A stretch of DNA of 64,000 nucleotides from Ignavibacteriales bacterium (GTDB lineage: Bacteria; Bacteroidota; Ignavibacteria; UBA10030), in NCBI GenBank assembly GCA_026390595.1, contig JAPLFQ010000005.1, positions 124,001 through 188,000 on the forward strand, given 5' to 3'. Numbering within the stretch: the first letter of the stretch is position 1; the number at the start of each line of letters is the position of its first letter. The notes below the pieces were generated by a model. That model was not told the origin of the DNA. It did no database searches and worked only from the letters and a program-made list of their open reading frames with translations. A program made the translations under genes and the position numbers. Below are positions 17,923 through 26,362 of the stretch, in pieces.

Positions 17923-20900
17923 ATGAAACGACTTCTTCTCTCCTCCGCTCTGATCCTCTTCGTGTTGTCCTTTGGTTCAGCTCAAACGGACAAACTGCGC
18001 GAGAATTTCCATCATCCTCCAGAGTCTGCCCGTCCCTGGGTTTATTGGGTCTGGATGGATGGAAACATCACGCGTGAGGGGATCACGGCAGACCTTGAAT
18101 CCATGAAAGAGGCCGGCATCGGCGGCGTGATCATCATGGAGGTGAACGTCGGTATCCCTCGCGGACCGATAAATTTCATGAGCAGTGAATGGCGCGCGCT
18201 CTTCAAGCATGTTGTGAATGAGACCGAACGGCTTGGCCTGCAGGTGACCCTTATGTCTGGACCGGGCTGGACGGGGAGCGGCGGACCATGGGTCAAACCG
18301 GAACAATCTATGATGCACCTTGTTGCGAGCGATACGGTCCTGACGGGTCCGAAGCGATTCGATGGCTTTCTTCGACAGCCAACACGTTGGCCGGCGTTTT
18401 TCGGCGACGGCCTGCTTCCACCAGAACTCGAGAAGACCAAAAATGAATTCTACCGCGATGTCACGGTACTCGCCTTTCCGACTCCCGCTGGAAGCGAAAG
18501 GATCAGCAACATCGATGAAAAAGCGCTCTACGTTCGCGCTCCGTATTCATCACAACCGGGCGTACAACCGTCTCTTCCTGCACCAGCGACCTATCCAACC
18601 ATCCCACCAAACGCTGTGATAGCCGCGAAACAGGTCGTTGATGTCACATCTTCAATGACTGCCGGCGGGAATCTCGTATGGAATGTGCCTGCCGGAAGTT
18701 GGACGATTATGCGTTTCGGAAACACAAGCACCGGGGCAACCACGCGTCCCGCACCCGTTCCAGGCGTCGGCCTGGAATCCGACAAGCTCGATACTACCGC
18801 CCTCAATGCTCACTTCGATGCATTCATCGGGAGCCTTCTCCGCGATCTTGGGCCGCGCAACAGCGGAAGCGAAGCCGGATGGAAATGGCTTCACATGGAC
18901 AGCTGGGAAATGGGAGCGCAAAACTGGACTCCTGCCTTCCGCGAGGAATTCAAGCGCTTGCGAGGGTACGATCTCTATCCCTACCTTCCCGCAATCGCAG
19001 GCCGGGTTGTTGGAAGCGGCGAGATTTCCGAACGCTTTCTCTGGGACCTGCGCCAGACCGCGCAGGACCTTCTGTTAAAGAATCATGCCCTTCATCTTAA
19101 GGAGCTTGGCCGACGTTCTGGTTTCGGCCTGTCCATCGAGCCGTATGACATGACCCCGTGTGCAGACATGACCCTCGGCGGTATCGCCGACGTGCCAATG
19201 TGCGAGTTCTGGATGTACGGGTTCAATACAAGCTTCTCTGTTCTTGAGGCGACGTCCATTGCCCATACGAATGGAAAGGCGGTGGTAGCGGCAGAGTCAT
19301 TCACATCGAGCGATGAGGAGCGCTGGCTGGCGTATCCGACGACAATGAAGACTCTTGGTGACTGGGCTTTCGCTGCAGGCGTGAATCGATTCGTCTTTCA
19401 CCGGTCTCAACATCAACCGTGGTTGAACCGGCTTCCTGGAATGACCATGGGTCCGTACGGTGTGCACTGGGAGCGGACTCAGACCTGGTGGAACATGGCT
19501 CCTGCGTATCATACATATCTTTCCCGGTGTCAGTATCTGCTGCGTCAGGGACTTCCTGTTGCGGATGTGTGTTTTCTTGTTCCCGAAGGATCTCCCCAGG
19601 TATTTCGCCCGCCGACTTCGGCCGTCAGGGGAAGTCCTCCGGATCGACTTGGGTACAACTTCGACGGATGCGCGCCGGAAGTAGTCCTGTCGAAAATGTC
19701 CGTCAAAGATGGCCGCCTGGTGTTACCCGACGGCATGAGCTATCGAATCCTTGTTCTCCCGGAACGGGAAACAATGACTCCGGCGCTCCTGCGCAAGATA
19801 AAAGAGTTGGTGGAAGCCGGTGCGACGGTTGTTGGCCCTCGCGTCCTCAAGTCGCCTGGTTTGTCCGGCTATCCCGACTGCGACACCGAGGTGAAGAGGC
19901 TTGCGGATGAGCTCTGGGGAAATTCGGACGGGATACGAATCACCGAACACCGCCTGGGCAAAGGGCGTGTCGTGTGGAAACACTCGAGTGCGACGAGGAT
20001 TCCTCCGTCGGCAGTGCAGACGACGGCTTCCGGACCCGAGCAATATGGAGATTTCGGTATCGTAGCTTCTTTGCTGATCTCTATGAGCATCGCGCCCGAT
20101 TTTGAATCCGACGCAGCCCTTCGCTACACGCACAGACGCCTCAAAGAAACAGATCTCTATTTCATTGCTAATCCATCAAGTCGCGCTGTTTCCGCACAGT
20201 GCGCTTTTCGTGTTGCTGGAAAACGTCCGCAGCTCTGGGATGCTGTCACCGGCGAGATACGTGAGTTGCCCAAGTATACCTCGCGCAACGGCCGGACATC
20301 GATCACGCTTCAGTTTGAGGCCGCACAATCTTGTTTTGTGTTCTTCGAAGCACCCTTGGGGGAAAAGAGATCCAACGCGCACAATGATCCAAACATTCTT
20401 GTTGCGGGTACTCTTGAAGGGTCCTGGGATGTTTTTTTCAACCCGGATCTGGGCGGACCAAAGAGTATCAAATTTGAATCATTGGGAGATTGGACGATGC
20501 GGCCCGAGGATGGGGTAAAATATTTCTCCGGAACAGCGACTTATCGCAAGGTATTCGATCTTCCCGTTTCATTTGGCGGGGTTGAAAAGAAATCCACGCG
20601 ATTGTGGCTCAACCTGGGGACGGTTTTCAACATGGCTCGTGTCCGCCTCAATGGTCGTGAACTCGGCATCGTCTGGTGTGCCCCCTGGCGTGTGGAGATG
20701 ACCGATGCTGTTCAGAAAAGCGGGAACAAGCTCGAGATCGAGGTCGCAAATCTGTGGCCGAACCGGCTGATCGGTGATGAGTTCCAGCCGCCTGACACCG
20801 AATACGGAAAGGATGGCAACCTGCTCCGCTGGCCCGATTGGCTGTTGAAGAACGAACAGCGCCCATCGAAGGGGCGGTACACGTTCGCCACGTGGCGGCA

Positions 20901-20973
20901 TTTCACGAAGGATTCTCCGCTGCTGCCGTCAGGCTTGCTGGGGCCGGTGCGGATTTTCAAATCGGCGGAGTAA
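17923..20973 (+). CDS. Secreted GH106 alpha-L-rhamnosidase
   Basis: A 1016-residue exported glycoside hydrolase family 106 enzyme. ATG 17923 begins a clean signal peptide (MKRLLLSSALILFVLSFGSA). The ATG at 17908 or the earlier ORF start would add polar residues and run into the repeat. Hallmarks are PPESARPWVYWVWMDG (24-39), REGITADLESM, AGIGGVIIMEVN, VTLMSGPGWTGSGG and WKWLHMDSWEMG. A catalytic-region TIM barrel and a C-terminal beta-sandwich follow (RKVFDLPVSF, LWLNLGTVFNMARVRLNG, then W-NRLIGDE). It should cleave alpha-L-rhamnosyl linkages of rhamnogalacturonan-like or similar polymers. It is the canonical counterpart of the divergent gene at 2410-5565. Confidence 0.9.
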   Translation: MKRLLLSSALILFVLSFGSAQTDKLRENFHHPPESARPWVYWVWMDGNITREGITADLESMKEAGIGGVIIMEVNVGIPRGPINFMSSEWRALFKHVVNETERLGLQVTLMSGPGWTGSGGPWVKPEQSMMHLVASDTVLTGPKRFDGFLRQPTRWPAFFGDGLLPPELEKTKNEFYRDVTVLAFPTPAGSERISNIDEKALYVRAPYSSQPGVQPSLPAPATYPTIPPNAVIAAKQVVDVTSSMTAGGNLVWNVPAGSWTIMRFGNTSTGATTRPAPVPGVGLESDKLDTTALNAHFDAFIGSLLRDLGPRNSGSEAGWKWLHMDSWEMGAQNWTPAFREEFKRLRGYDLYPYLPAIAGRVVGSGEISERFLWDLRQTAQDLLLKNHALHLKELGRRSGFGLSIEPYDMTPCADMTLGGIADVPMCEFWMYGFNTSFSVLEATSIAHTNGKAVVAAESFTSSDEERWLAYPTTMKTLGDWAFAAGVNRFVFHRSQHQPWLNRLPGMTMGPYGVHWERTQTWWNMAPAYHTYLSRCQYLLRQGLPVADVCFLVPEGSPQVFRPPTSAVRGSPPDRLGYNFDGCAPEVVLSKMSVKDGRLVLPDGMSYRILVLPERETMTPALLRKIKELVEAGATVVGPRVLKSPGLSGYPDCDTEVKRLADELWGNSDGIRITEHRLGKGRVVWKHSSATRIPPSAVQTTASGPEQYGDFGIVASLLISMSIAPDFESDAALRYTHRRLKETDLYFIANPSSRAVSAQCAFRVAGKRPQLWDAVTGEIRELPKYTSRNGRTSITLQFEAAQSCFVFFEAPLGEKRSNAHNDPNILVAGTLEGSWDVFFNPDLGGPKSIKFESLGDWTMRPEDGVKYFSGTATYRKVFDLPVSFGGVEKKSTRLWLNLGTVFNMARVRLNGRELGIVWCAPWRVEMTDAVQKSGNKLEIEVANLWPNRLIGDEFQPPDTEYGKDGNLLRWPDWLLKNEQRPSKGRYTFATWRHFTKDSPLLPSGLLGPVRIFKSAE

Positions 20974-20985
20974 GTCAACACCTTC

Positions 20986-21025
20986 GCAGTTGGCGGTTAG
21001 CTAACAGCCAATAGCTGATAGCCAG
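20986..21025. repeat. TAGC-word intergenic repeat, copy A4
   Basis: GTTGGCGGTTAGCTAACAGC then CAATAGCTGATAGCC, with a central GTTAGCTAAC palindrome. It lies between the convergent GH106 and hrpB genes. Confidence 0.6.
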
Positions 21026-21051
21026 AAAAGGTAAAGTGTCTTACCTTTTCC
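21026..21051. terminator. Candidate bidirectional terminator hairpin
   Basis: GAAAAGGTAA (21027-21036 region) pairs with TTACCTTTTC (21041-21050 region) across a 5-6 nt loop. It overlaps the hrpB stop codon and sits between convergent genes. There is no strong T-run, so efficiency is doubtful. Confidence 0.4.
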
Positions 21052-23527
21052 TGATTGTGCGTCGCGTGGGGGTTGCTGTCAGCGGATCCTCCGGCCAAGG
21101 ATGTTTCGGATACTTGGCGCGGAGCTGCTTTCTGATTTCGGGATAGGTATTCTGCCAGAAACTGCGGAGATCTTGTGTCACGGCCAGCGGCCGGGCAGCA
21201 GGGGAGAGCAGATGAATGGTGACGGGTGTTGTTCCACCGCCGACGCGCGGCGTTTCAGTCAACCCGAACAACTCCTGGAGTTTCACAAACAGTGCCGGAT
21301 GGTCGGAGGGGGTATAATCAAGCGCGACCCGGGAACCGCTTGGCACCTGCAGATGTGAAGGAGCAAAACGATCGAGATCACGTAATTGCTGATGATCGAA
21401 CATTGACCGAAGGATTTCGACAAGATCCAGCCGCAGCAACTGATCCAGCTTCCTCATCCCGTCAACAAACGGCGCCAGCCACTTCTCGAGGGATACTGCA
21501 AGCGCTTCGTCAGACAGATCTGGCCACTCAACCGCCTCTTTCATCGATCTCCGGACCCACTGAACGCGCGTCCGAAATCGATCCGCTTCCTTCTCCCAGG
21601 GGAGACACGATAAGCCGACCCGCCGAATTCCTTCCAGCAATGCCCGCGTAATTTCTTCTCCCGACGGCTCTATTGCTTGTTCGCTGAGCACGACGGCTCC
21701 GAGCTTTCGGACTCTTCTGGCTCGCACCTGCCGTTTCGCATCACTCCATTCAATCTCGATGCTGCTCAGAACCTCATGCGAAAACGCTGCCTCGAGTTCG
21801 CTCTCTTTGATAGAAGCAGCCAGATAGATCTTCGCTTCGCCGCTTCCTGCATCAACATCTGCAATCGCAAGAAACTCCTCACGACCGAGATTCCCCTGAG
21901 GAAGCACGGCGACGGAGCCATTAGCCAGCTGATATCGTCCTCCGTTCTCGGGTCGTTTTCGCGCGACGCGCTCCGGATACGCAAGAGAAACCAGGATTCC
22001 ACACTCTGAATCGTTCACCGGTCCATTTTCAATATCCAACATATCCATCAATCTTTTCCGCTGTGCTTCAATCCGGTCGCGAACGACGGGAGCAAGTCCA
22101 CGACCACCACGAAATGCATCGATGCGCGAAGCCAGGTCTACATCCGATTTCGCTCCGCCCCCGAGGAGATCGCGCTCCTCAAGTATGGCAGCAAGCTCAC
22201 ATGCAGCCGCTCCACGCTTGAGTTCTTTTCCTTTGATGATCATATGTGCGAAACGAGGATGTAAAGGCAAAGCGGCCATCGTACGTCCGTGCGAAGTCAA
22301 TCGTCCATCCTCGGTGAGGGCTCCGAGAGATTTGAGAACTCCCTGCGCTTGCGACAAAAGCGCTGTTGGCGGGGGGTCGAGAAATGACAGCCCTTCACCG
22401 GTCGGTGAGCCCCACAGGGCCAGGTCAAGAGCAGCGTGTGCCAGATCAGAGACCCTGATTTCGGGCACCGGATAGTCTGGAAGTTGCTGGTGCTCTTCTT
22501 CCCTCCATAACCTGTAGCACACTCCGGCGCCTTGTCTTCCCGCCCGGCCACGCCGCTGATCGGCAACTGCACGTGAGACTGGAATCGTCACGAGTCCCGA
22601 CATACCCCGCCGCGGATCGAATCGAGCCGCTCGTGCAAGCCCCGAATCGACGACAATACGCACTCCATCGATCGTGAGACTCGTTTCCGCAATGCTCGTG
22701 GAAAGAATCACTTTTCGTTTGCCGGATTGTGCCGGTGAGAGGGCTGCTTCCTGAATGCTTGCAGACAGGTCGCCGTGAAGAAGGTGTACAACGACATCGT
22801 CCGTCAGATGGGTTTGAAGTTTTTCTTCGACGCGCCGGATCTCCCGCATGCCGGGAAGGAAGACAAGAACGTCCCCCTCTTCCGATGACAGTGCGCGGGC
22901 AACAACATCTGCAATCCGGATTTCAAGCGGCTTGTCTGAAGCAAAACGAGCGTACCGCGTTTCTACCGCGAACATTTTTCCAGCGCTTTCAACAATTGGG
23001 GCGCCCTGCAATAATTGGGCAATCGCAACACCATCAAGCGTAGCCGACATGACCAGCACGCGCAAATCGTCACGCAGGTGTTTCTGAACTTCGAGTGTGA
23101 AGGCCAGACCGAGATCGGCGTGAATGCTCCGCTCATGGAACTCATCGAATATGACGAGGCCGACGCCGGGTAGTTCGGGATTAGCGTGGAGCATGCGCGT
23201 CAGGATTCCTTCTGTCACCACTTCGACGCGCGTGGCTTTACCGACCGCGGCATCGCCTCGTATGCGATAACCGACGGTCTGCCCGACTTTTTCCCCCAGT
23301 TGTTGAGCCATGAACGATGCGGCCCGCCGGGCAGCGAGACGACGGGGCTCGAGCATCAGAATATTGCTCTTTCCAAGCCACGCGGCGTTGAGCAAAGCGA
23401 TCGGCACACGCGTAGTCTTGCCGGCACCGGGAGGTGCGCTGAGTACGGCACACCGCGACGAGGCCAGCGCTCCGATGAGCGCCGGGAGGGTATCTTCGAC
23501 CGGGAAATTGGGAGCTTTCTGTTCCAT
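21041..23527 (-). CDS. hrpB: ATP-dependent helicase HrpB
   Basis: An 828-residue DEAH-box helicase, the usual HrpB length. APPGAGKTT (31-39) is Walker A and DEFH (128-131) is the DEAH-box variant motif II. MSATLDG is motif III, STSIAETSLTIDGV motif V, and QRRGRAGRQGAG motif VI. The HrpB-specific C-terminal region follows (LPWEKEADRFRTR, KYPKHPWPEDPL at the very end). RNA or DNA substrate and physiological role are poorly known; it is a housekeeping-type gene. ATG 23527 fits the family. It stands alone, flanked by TAGC-word repeats at both ends. Confidence 0.95.
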   Translation of the reverse strand: MEQKAPNFPVEDTLPALIGALASSRCAVLSAPPGAGKTTRVPIALLNAAWLGKSNILMLEPRRLAARRAASFMAQQLGEKVGQTVGYRIRGDAAVGKATRVEVVTEGILTRMLHANPELPGVGLVIFDEFHERSIHADLGLAFTLEVQKHLRDDLRVLVMSATLDGVAIAQLLQGAPIVESAGKMFAVETRYARFASDKPLEIRIADVVARALSSEEGDVLVFLPGMREIRRVEEKLQTHLTDDVVVHLLHGDLSASIQEAALSPAQSGKRKVILSTSIAETSLTIDGVRIVVDSGLARAARFDPRRGMSGLVTIPVSRAVADQRRGRAGRQGAGVCYRLWREEEHQQLPDYPVPEIRVSDLAHAALDLALWGSPTGEGLSFLDPPPTALLSQAQGVLKSLGALTEDGRLTSHGRTMAALPLHPRFAHMIIKGKELKRGAAACELAAILEERDLLGGGAKSDVDLASRIDAFRGGRGLAPVVRDRIEAQRKRLMDMLDIENGPVNDSECGILVSLAYPERVARKRPENGGRYQLANGSVAVLPQGNLGREEFLAIADVDAGSGEAKIYLAASIKESELEAAFSHEVLSSIEIEWSDAKRQVRARRVRKLGAVVLSEQAIEPSGEEITRALLEGIRRVGLSCLPWEKEADRFRTRVQWVRRSMKEAVEWPDLSDEALAVSLEKWLAPFVDGMRKLDQLLRLDLVEILRSMFDHQQLRDLDRFAPSHLQVPSGSRVALDYTPSDHPALFVKLQELFGLTETPRVGGGTTPVTIHLLSPAARPLAVTQDLRSFWQNTYPEIRKQLRAKYPKHPWPEDPLTATPTRRTIRKR

Positions 23528-23599
23528 TTATATAAGGAATATGCGAAATATGGAGCGGGTTTCATAGAATGTGTGTTTTGAAACACGAGAAAACGGGCG

Positions 23600-23667
23600 G
23601 GCGATTAGCTTTTAGCTATTAGCGGTTAGCCAATGAGCGTTTCAAGCCAACAGCTAATGGCCATCGG
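23600..23667. repeat. TAGC-word intergenic repeat, copy A5 (inverted pair)
   Basis: GCGATTAGCTTTTAGCTATT then AGCGGTTAGCC form the left arm, and AGCCAACAGCTAATGGCC is the inverted right arm. It lies in the gap between divergently transcribed hrpB and the sigma factor gene. The remainder (23668-23773) should contain the sigma promoter, but none is evident. Confidence 0.65.
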
Positions 23668-23773
23668 CTTTCTTACGGGTTCGATTCCAGCTATATTTCA
23701 CCATAGCAACCCCACATTTTAACCATTTCCAGTCCCGAGCGTATCATCCACAGTGAGAGAATACAAGAACGAT

Positions 23774-24361
23774 ATGGCAGGTCCGGCAGAAGCGATTCAT
23801 CCAGATGTGGTCAGCCGCTCACAATGCAGAGATCTTGAGCAGTTTGAAGCGCTTGTTAGAACATACCAGCCGTACGCATTCTCTCTTGCTATGAAATTTC
23901 TTTGCGACGAGGCGGAAGCGTCTGATGTGGTCCAGGAATCGTTCCTCCGTGTCTGGAAAAACATCGATCGCTATGATCCGCATCAGAAATTCTCGACATG
24001 GCTTTACAAGATTGTCTCCAACTTGTGTGTGGACAGATTCCGATCTCTCAAGCGGAGCAGAAGCCTTTTTTTCTCGAGCGACCGCGACCCTGCCATGGAA
24101 GATCTGCCCGATGAACGCAATTGGGAAACGATGAGATCGCACGAACAGTTGGCCGAGATTATCAAGACACTTTCCAACCGGCTTTCACGAACACAGAAAC
24201 TTGTGTTCACCCTGCGGGATCTTCAGGATTTGACCGTGGACGAAGTTGTTGAAATAACAGGCCTTTCGATCGGAAGCGTGAAGACGAACCTGCACTATGC
24301 GCGGAAATCTATCCGGGATATGCTGGTGCGACATTATGGAGTTGTGAGGGGTGACGTATGA
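23774..24361 (+). CDS. ECF-type RNA polymerase sigma factor
   Basis: A 195-residue extracytoplasmic-function sigma factor. Region 2: FEALVRTYQPYAFSLAMKFL, DEAEASDVVQESFLRVWKN (2.2) and FSTWLYKIVSNLCVDRFRS (2.3-2.4). Region 4: LSRTQKLVFTLRDLQDLTVD, EVVEITGLSIGSVKTNLHYA (helix-turn-helix) and RKSIRD. I use ATG 23774; a GTG 21 nt earlier is possible. Its TGA overlaps the ATG of the anti-sigma gene (ATGA), the usual coupled pair. The signal it answers to is unknown. The third gene, a membrane lipoprotein, is probably part of the sensing or target module. Confidence 0.9.
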   Translation: MAGPAEAIHPDVVSRSQCRDLEQFEALVRTYQPYAFSLAMKFLCDEAEASDVVQESFLRVWKNIDRYDPHQKFSTWLYKIVSNLCVDRFRSLKRSRSLFFSSDRDPAMEDLPDERNWETMRSHEQLAEIIKTLSNRLSRTQKLVFTLRDLQDLTVDEVVEITGLSIGSVKTNLHYARKSIRDMLVRHYGVVRGDV

Positions 24362-25062
24362 GCTGCGAACGGTATCAGCGATTTCTGCATCTGAATCGCT
24401 CGGGGGAGATCTCCAAACAGGAATCAGATGAGCTTCGCCAGCATTTGAGGATCTGTGAGCGGTGTGCTCTCGAACTGCAACGGATCCAGCGGGCCGACGG
24501 TTTCATCGGTCGCCTCGGCGCGTTTATTCCAGCTCCGAAGAATCCCGAGAAACTCACAGCAGATATCCTTCGACGCGTACGGGCCGAGTCCACTGCACCA
24601 CGACCCGTGAATGTCCTTGCCCAAGTACTCGATTTCTTCCTGATCCCCTCTGTGCGGTACGCGTCTGTAGCGATTATCTTGTTTATCACCACGACATCCA
24701 TGCTTCAGTTGTTCGCGATGCTGAACGACATCTCGGACCTTGAACAGCGCATGGCATCCCCGAACCGAAAAGAAACCGCTGAGGCAATGTATACAATGGA
24801 GTCGAAGACGCTCCAGGAAATTGCACAATCAGAAACGCTCAAATCTCTCCACGAAAATGCTTCCCTCACGGTATCGAACGATCGAATCGATGTTCCGGTG
24901 AAAGATGTGGACACCTTCCTGTCGGGTAGTAGTCTAAGAAACCTCCCGACCATCCTGGGAACTGCAGCCCTGCAGATTGACAAGAAGACATTTGAAAAAA
25001 TCGTGAACGAAGTGAAAGCAACCGCCGAGCTGACCTTCCGCGCCCGGCATGAAGGAGTCTAA
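24358..25062 (+). CDS. Zinc-binding anti-sigma factor, membrane-anchored
   Basis: A 234-residue anti-sigma factor. H29-x3-C33-x2-C36 (HLRICERC) with C3 forms the HC2-type zinc-binding anti-sigma domain that holds the ECF sigma. One membrane segment (about 98-120, YASVAIILFITTTSMLQLFA) places the C-terminal 110 residues outside. That outer part is helical (LEQRMASPNRKETAEAMYTM) and contains no cysteine. Translationally coupled to the sigma gene by ATGA. The next gene begins 3 nt after the stop. Confidence 0.85.
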   Translation: MSCERYQRFLHLNRSGEISKQESDELRQHLRICERCALELQRIQRADGFIGRLGAFIPAPKNPEKLTADILRRVRAESTAPRPVNVLAQVLDFFLIPSVRYASVAIILFITTTSMLQLFAMLNDISDLEQRMASPNRKETAEAMYTMESKTLQEIAQSETLKSLHENASLTVSNDRIDVPVKDVDTFLSGSSLRNLPTILGTAALQIDKKTFEKIVNEVKATAELTFRARHEGV

Positions 25063-25065
25063 TGT

Positions 25066-26127
25066 ATGCAAACAAACGGGTTTTCATCACTTCTTATCTC
25101 CTGCTGCGCGTGTGTTCTACTGCTCAGCGGATGCCTCGACATCACGTCGACAAGCCAGGTGAACAGCAATGGGAGTATTGTCCGGACGATCACATTCACG
25201 GGCGATTCGGCCGGGGTCTATGGCGGAAATTTCCCCGTTGAGCTCGACTCTTCCTGGAGCAGAAGCATTGCCAAGTCTCCGGGCAAAGATAAAAACTTCA
25301 CGCTGACGGCAATCAGGGTGTTTCAGAATGCAGACGAAATGAACCGTGTCCTGAAGGGTACTTTTGGCAGGACTCTTCAGTACAGGTTCGAGCTGGACAA
25401 ATCGTTCCGGTGGTTTTTCACCGTCTTCCGGTATCGGGAGGTTAACCTTCCGTTTGACCAGTTTACTTCCATACCCATGACGGAGTTTGTTTCGAGGGCG
25501 GAACTCGATTGGATGAATACGATGATGTTACGCGGCGACTCGGCCAAGGAGCTTGCGACGCGCGGGGACAGCCTTGCCTTCGAGAGTATCTGGCCCCGCC
25601 TTCAGGAGTGGCAATGGAGAAACCGTTTCGAGCCTGTCTTCAAAGCCTTTCTGGGCGGCGTGCGGTCACTGAACAATTCCTCACTCACGACCGCCATGGT
25701 CGAGCAACTCAAGGATTCTCTTTATAAGCGCTCGGCGGGGGCGATCGAGAAAGGAAAGATTGATAATTTGCCCGTTGTCTTCGCCGTCGTGCTGAAGAAT
25801 CCAGCTGCTTATGCAGCGTGGAAAGCCAATGCGTCGGGGTTCGATGAGATCAAGCGCAGAGTCGAGTTCGAACAGACGACGGACTCGCACAAATTTGTGA
25901 CAAAAGTCGCGATGCCTGGAATCGTTACGGGATCCAATGCAAGAGAGGTTGAAGGAAACGTGGCGACATGGCGCGATTTCAAGGATTATGCCCACCACAC
26001 TGAATACACCATGTGGGTGGAGTCACGGCAGGTGAACTGGTGGGCGGTGGGTATCGCTGGCGTCGTCGTGGCGTGCCTGCTCACGCTCTTGCTTGTTTCA
26101 ATGCTCCGAAGACGAAGGCGGATATAG
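25066..26127 (+). CDS. Lipoprotein with C-terminal membrane anchor, unknown function
   Basis: A 353-residue protein with a lipobox (LLLSGC, Cys at residue 23) after a short hydrophobic signal. It ends in a second membrane segment (about 323-347, WWAVGIAGVVVACLLTLLLV) plus an RRRRR tail. It would thus be lipid-anchored at one end and membrane-spanning at the other. The middle (NSNGSIVRTITFTGD near the start, LTAIRVFQNADEMNRVLKG) is of no family I recognise, though the opening resembles LppM-like and other 'lipoprotein plus TM' proteins. It is the third gene of the sigma/anti-sigma operon (3 nt spacing), so it is likely a regulator accessory or sensor; this is inference from position. Confidence 0.75.
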   Translation: MQTNGFSSLLISCCACVLLLSGCLDITSTSQVNSNGSIVRTITFTGDSAGVYGGNFPVELDSSWSRSIAKSPGKDKNFTLTAIRVFQNADEMNRVLKGTFGRTLQYRFELDKSFRWFFTVFRYREVNLPFDQFTSIPMTEFVSRAELDWMNTMMLRGDSAKELATRGDSLAFESIWPRLQEWQWRNRFEPVFKAFLGGVRSLNNSSLTTAMVEQLKDSLYKRSAGAIEKGKIDNLPVVFAVVLKNPAAYAAWKANASGFDEIKRRVEFEQTTDSHKFVTKVAMPGIVTGSNAREVEGNVATWRDFKDYAHHTEYTMWVESRQVNWWAVGIAGVVVACLLTLLLVSMLRRRRRI

Positions 26128-26194
26128 CCTCGGAAATGCGGGCCGATTCTGGAACATGAATCGGCGCGCCGGGTGGGTGCCACGCACCGACGAG

Positions 26195-26262
26195 GTAGAA
26201 GCCCGATTTCTGCTGGGTTTCCCGCGGGTAGAAGTCGGGTTTCTCACCGGGTACGGGGCGCC
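26195..26262. repeat. Two tandem GTAGAAGyCsGrTTTCT units and TAGC-word variant A6
   Basis: GGTAGAAGCCCGATTTCTGC then TGGGTTTCCCGC is followed by GGGTAGAAGTCGGGTTTCTC then ACCGGG, two diverged copies of about 32 nt. Just before lies GGTGGGTGCCACGCACC, sharing TGCCACGCACC with 1659-1669. Just after (26266-26306) is GGCTGATAGCTGAGCGCTGA, a TAGC-word variant. All of it is in the gap between two convergent genes. Confidence 0.5.
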
Positions 26263-26362
26263 TTCCATCTGACTGCCGAAGGCTGATAGCTGAGCGCTGA
26301 GTGCCGATTGTGCCTGGATCAATATCGAACAATCGAATGTAGAATAATGAAGTAGCGTATTG

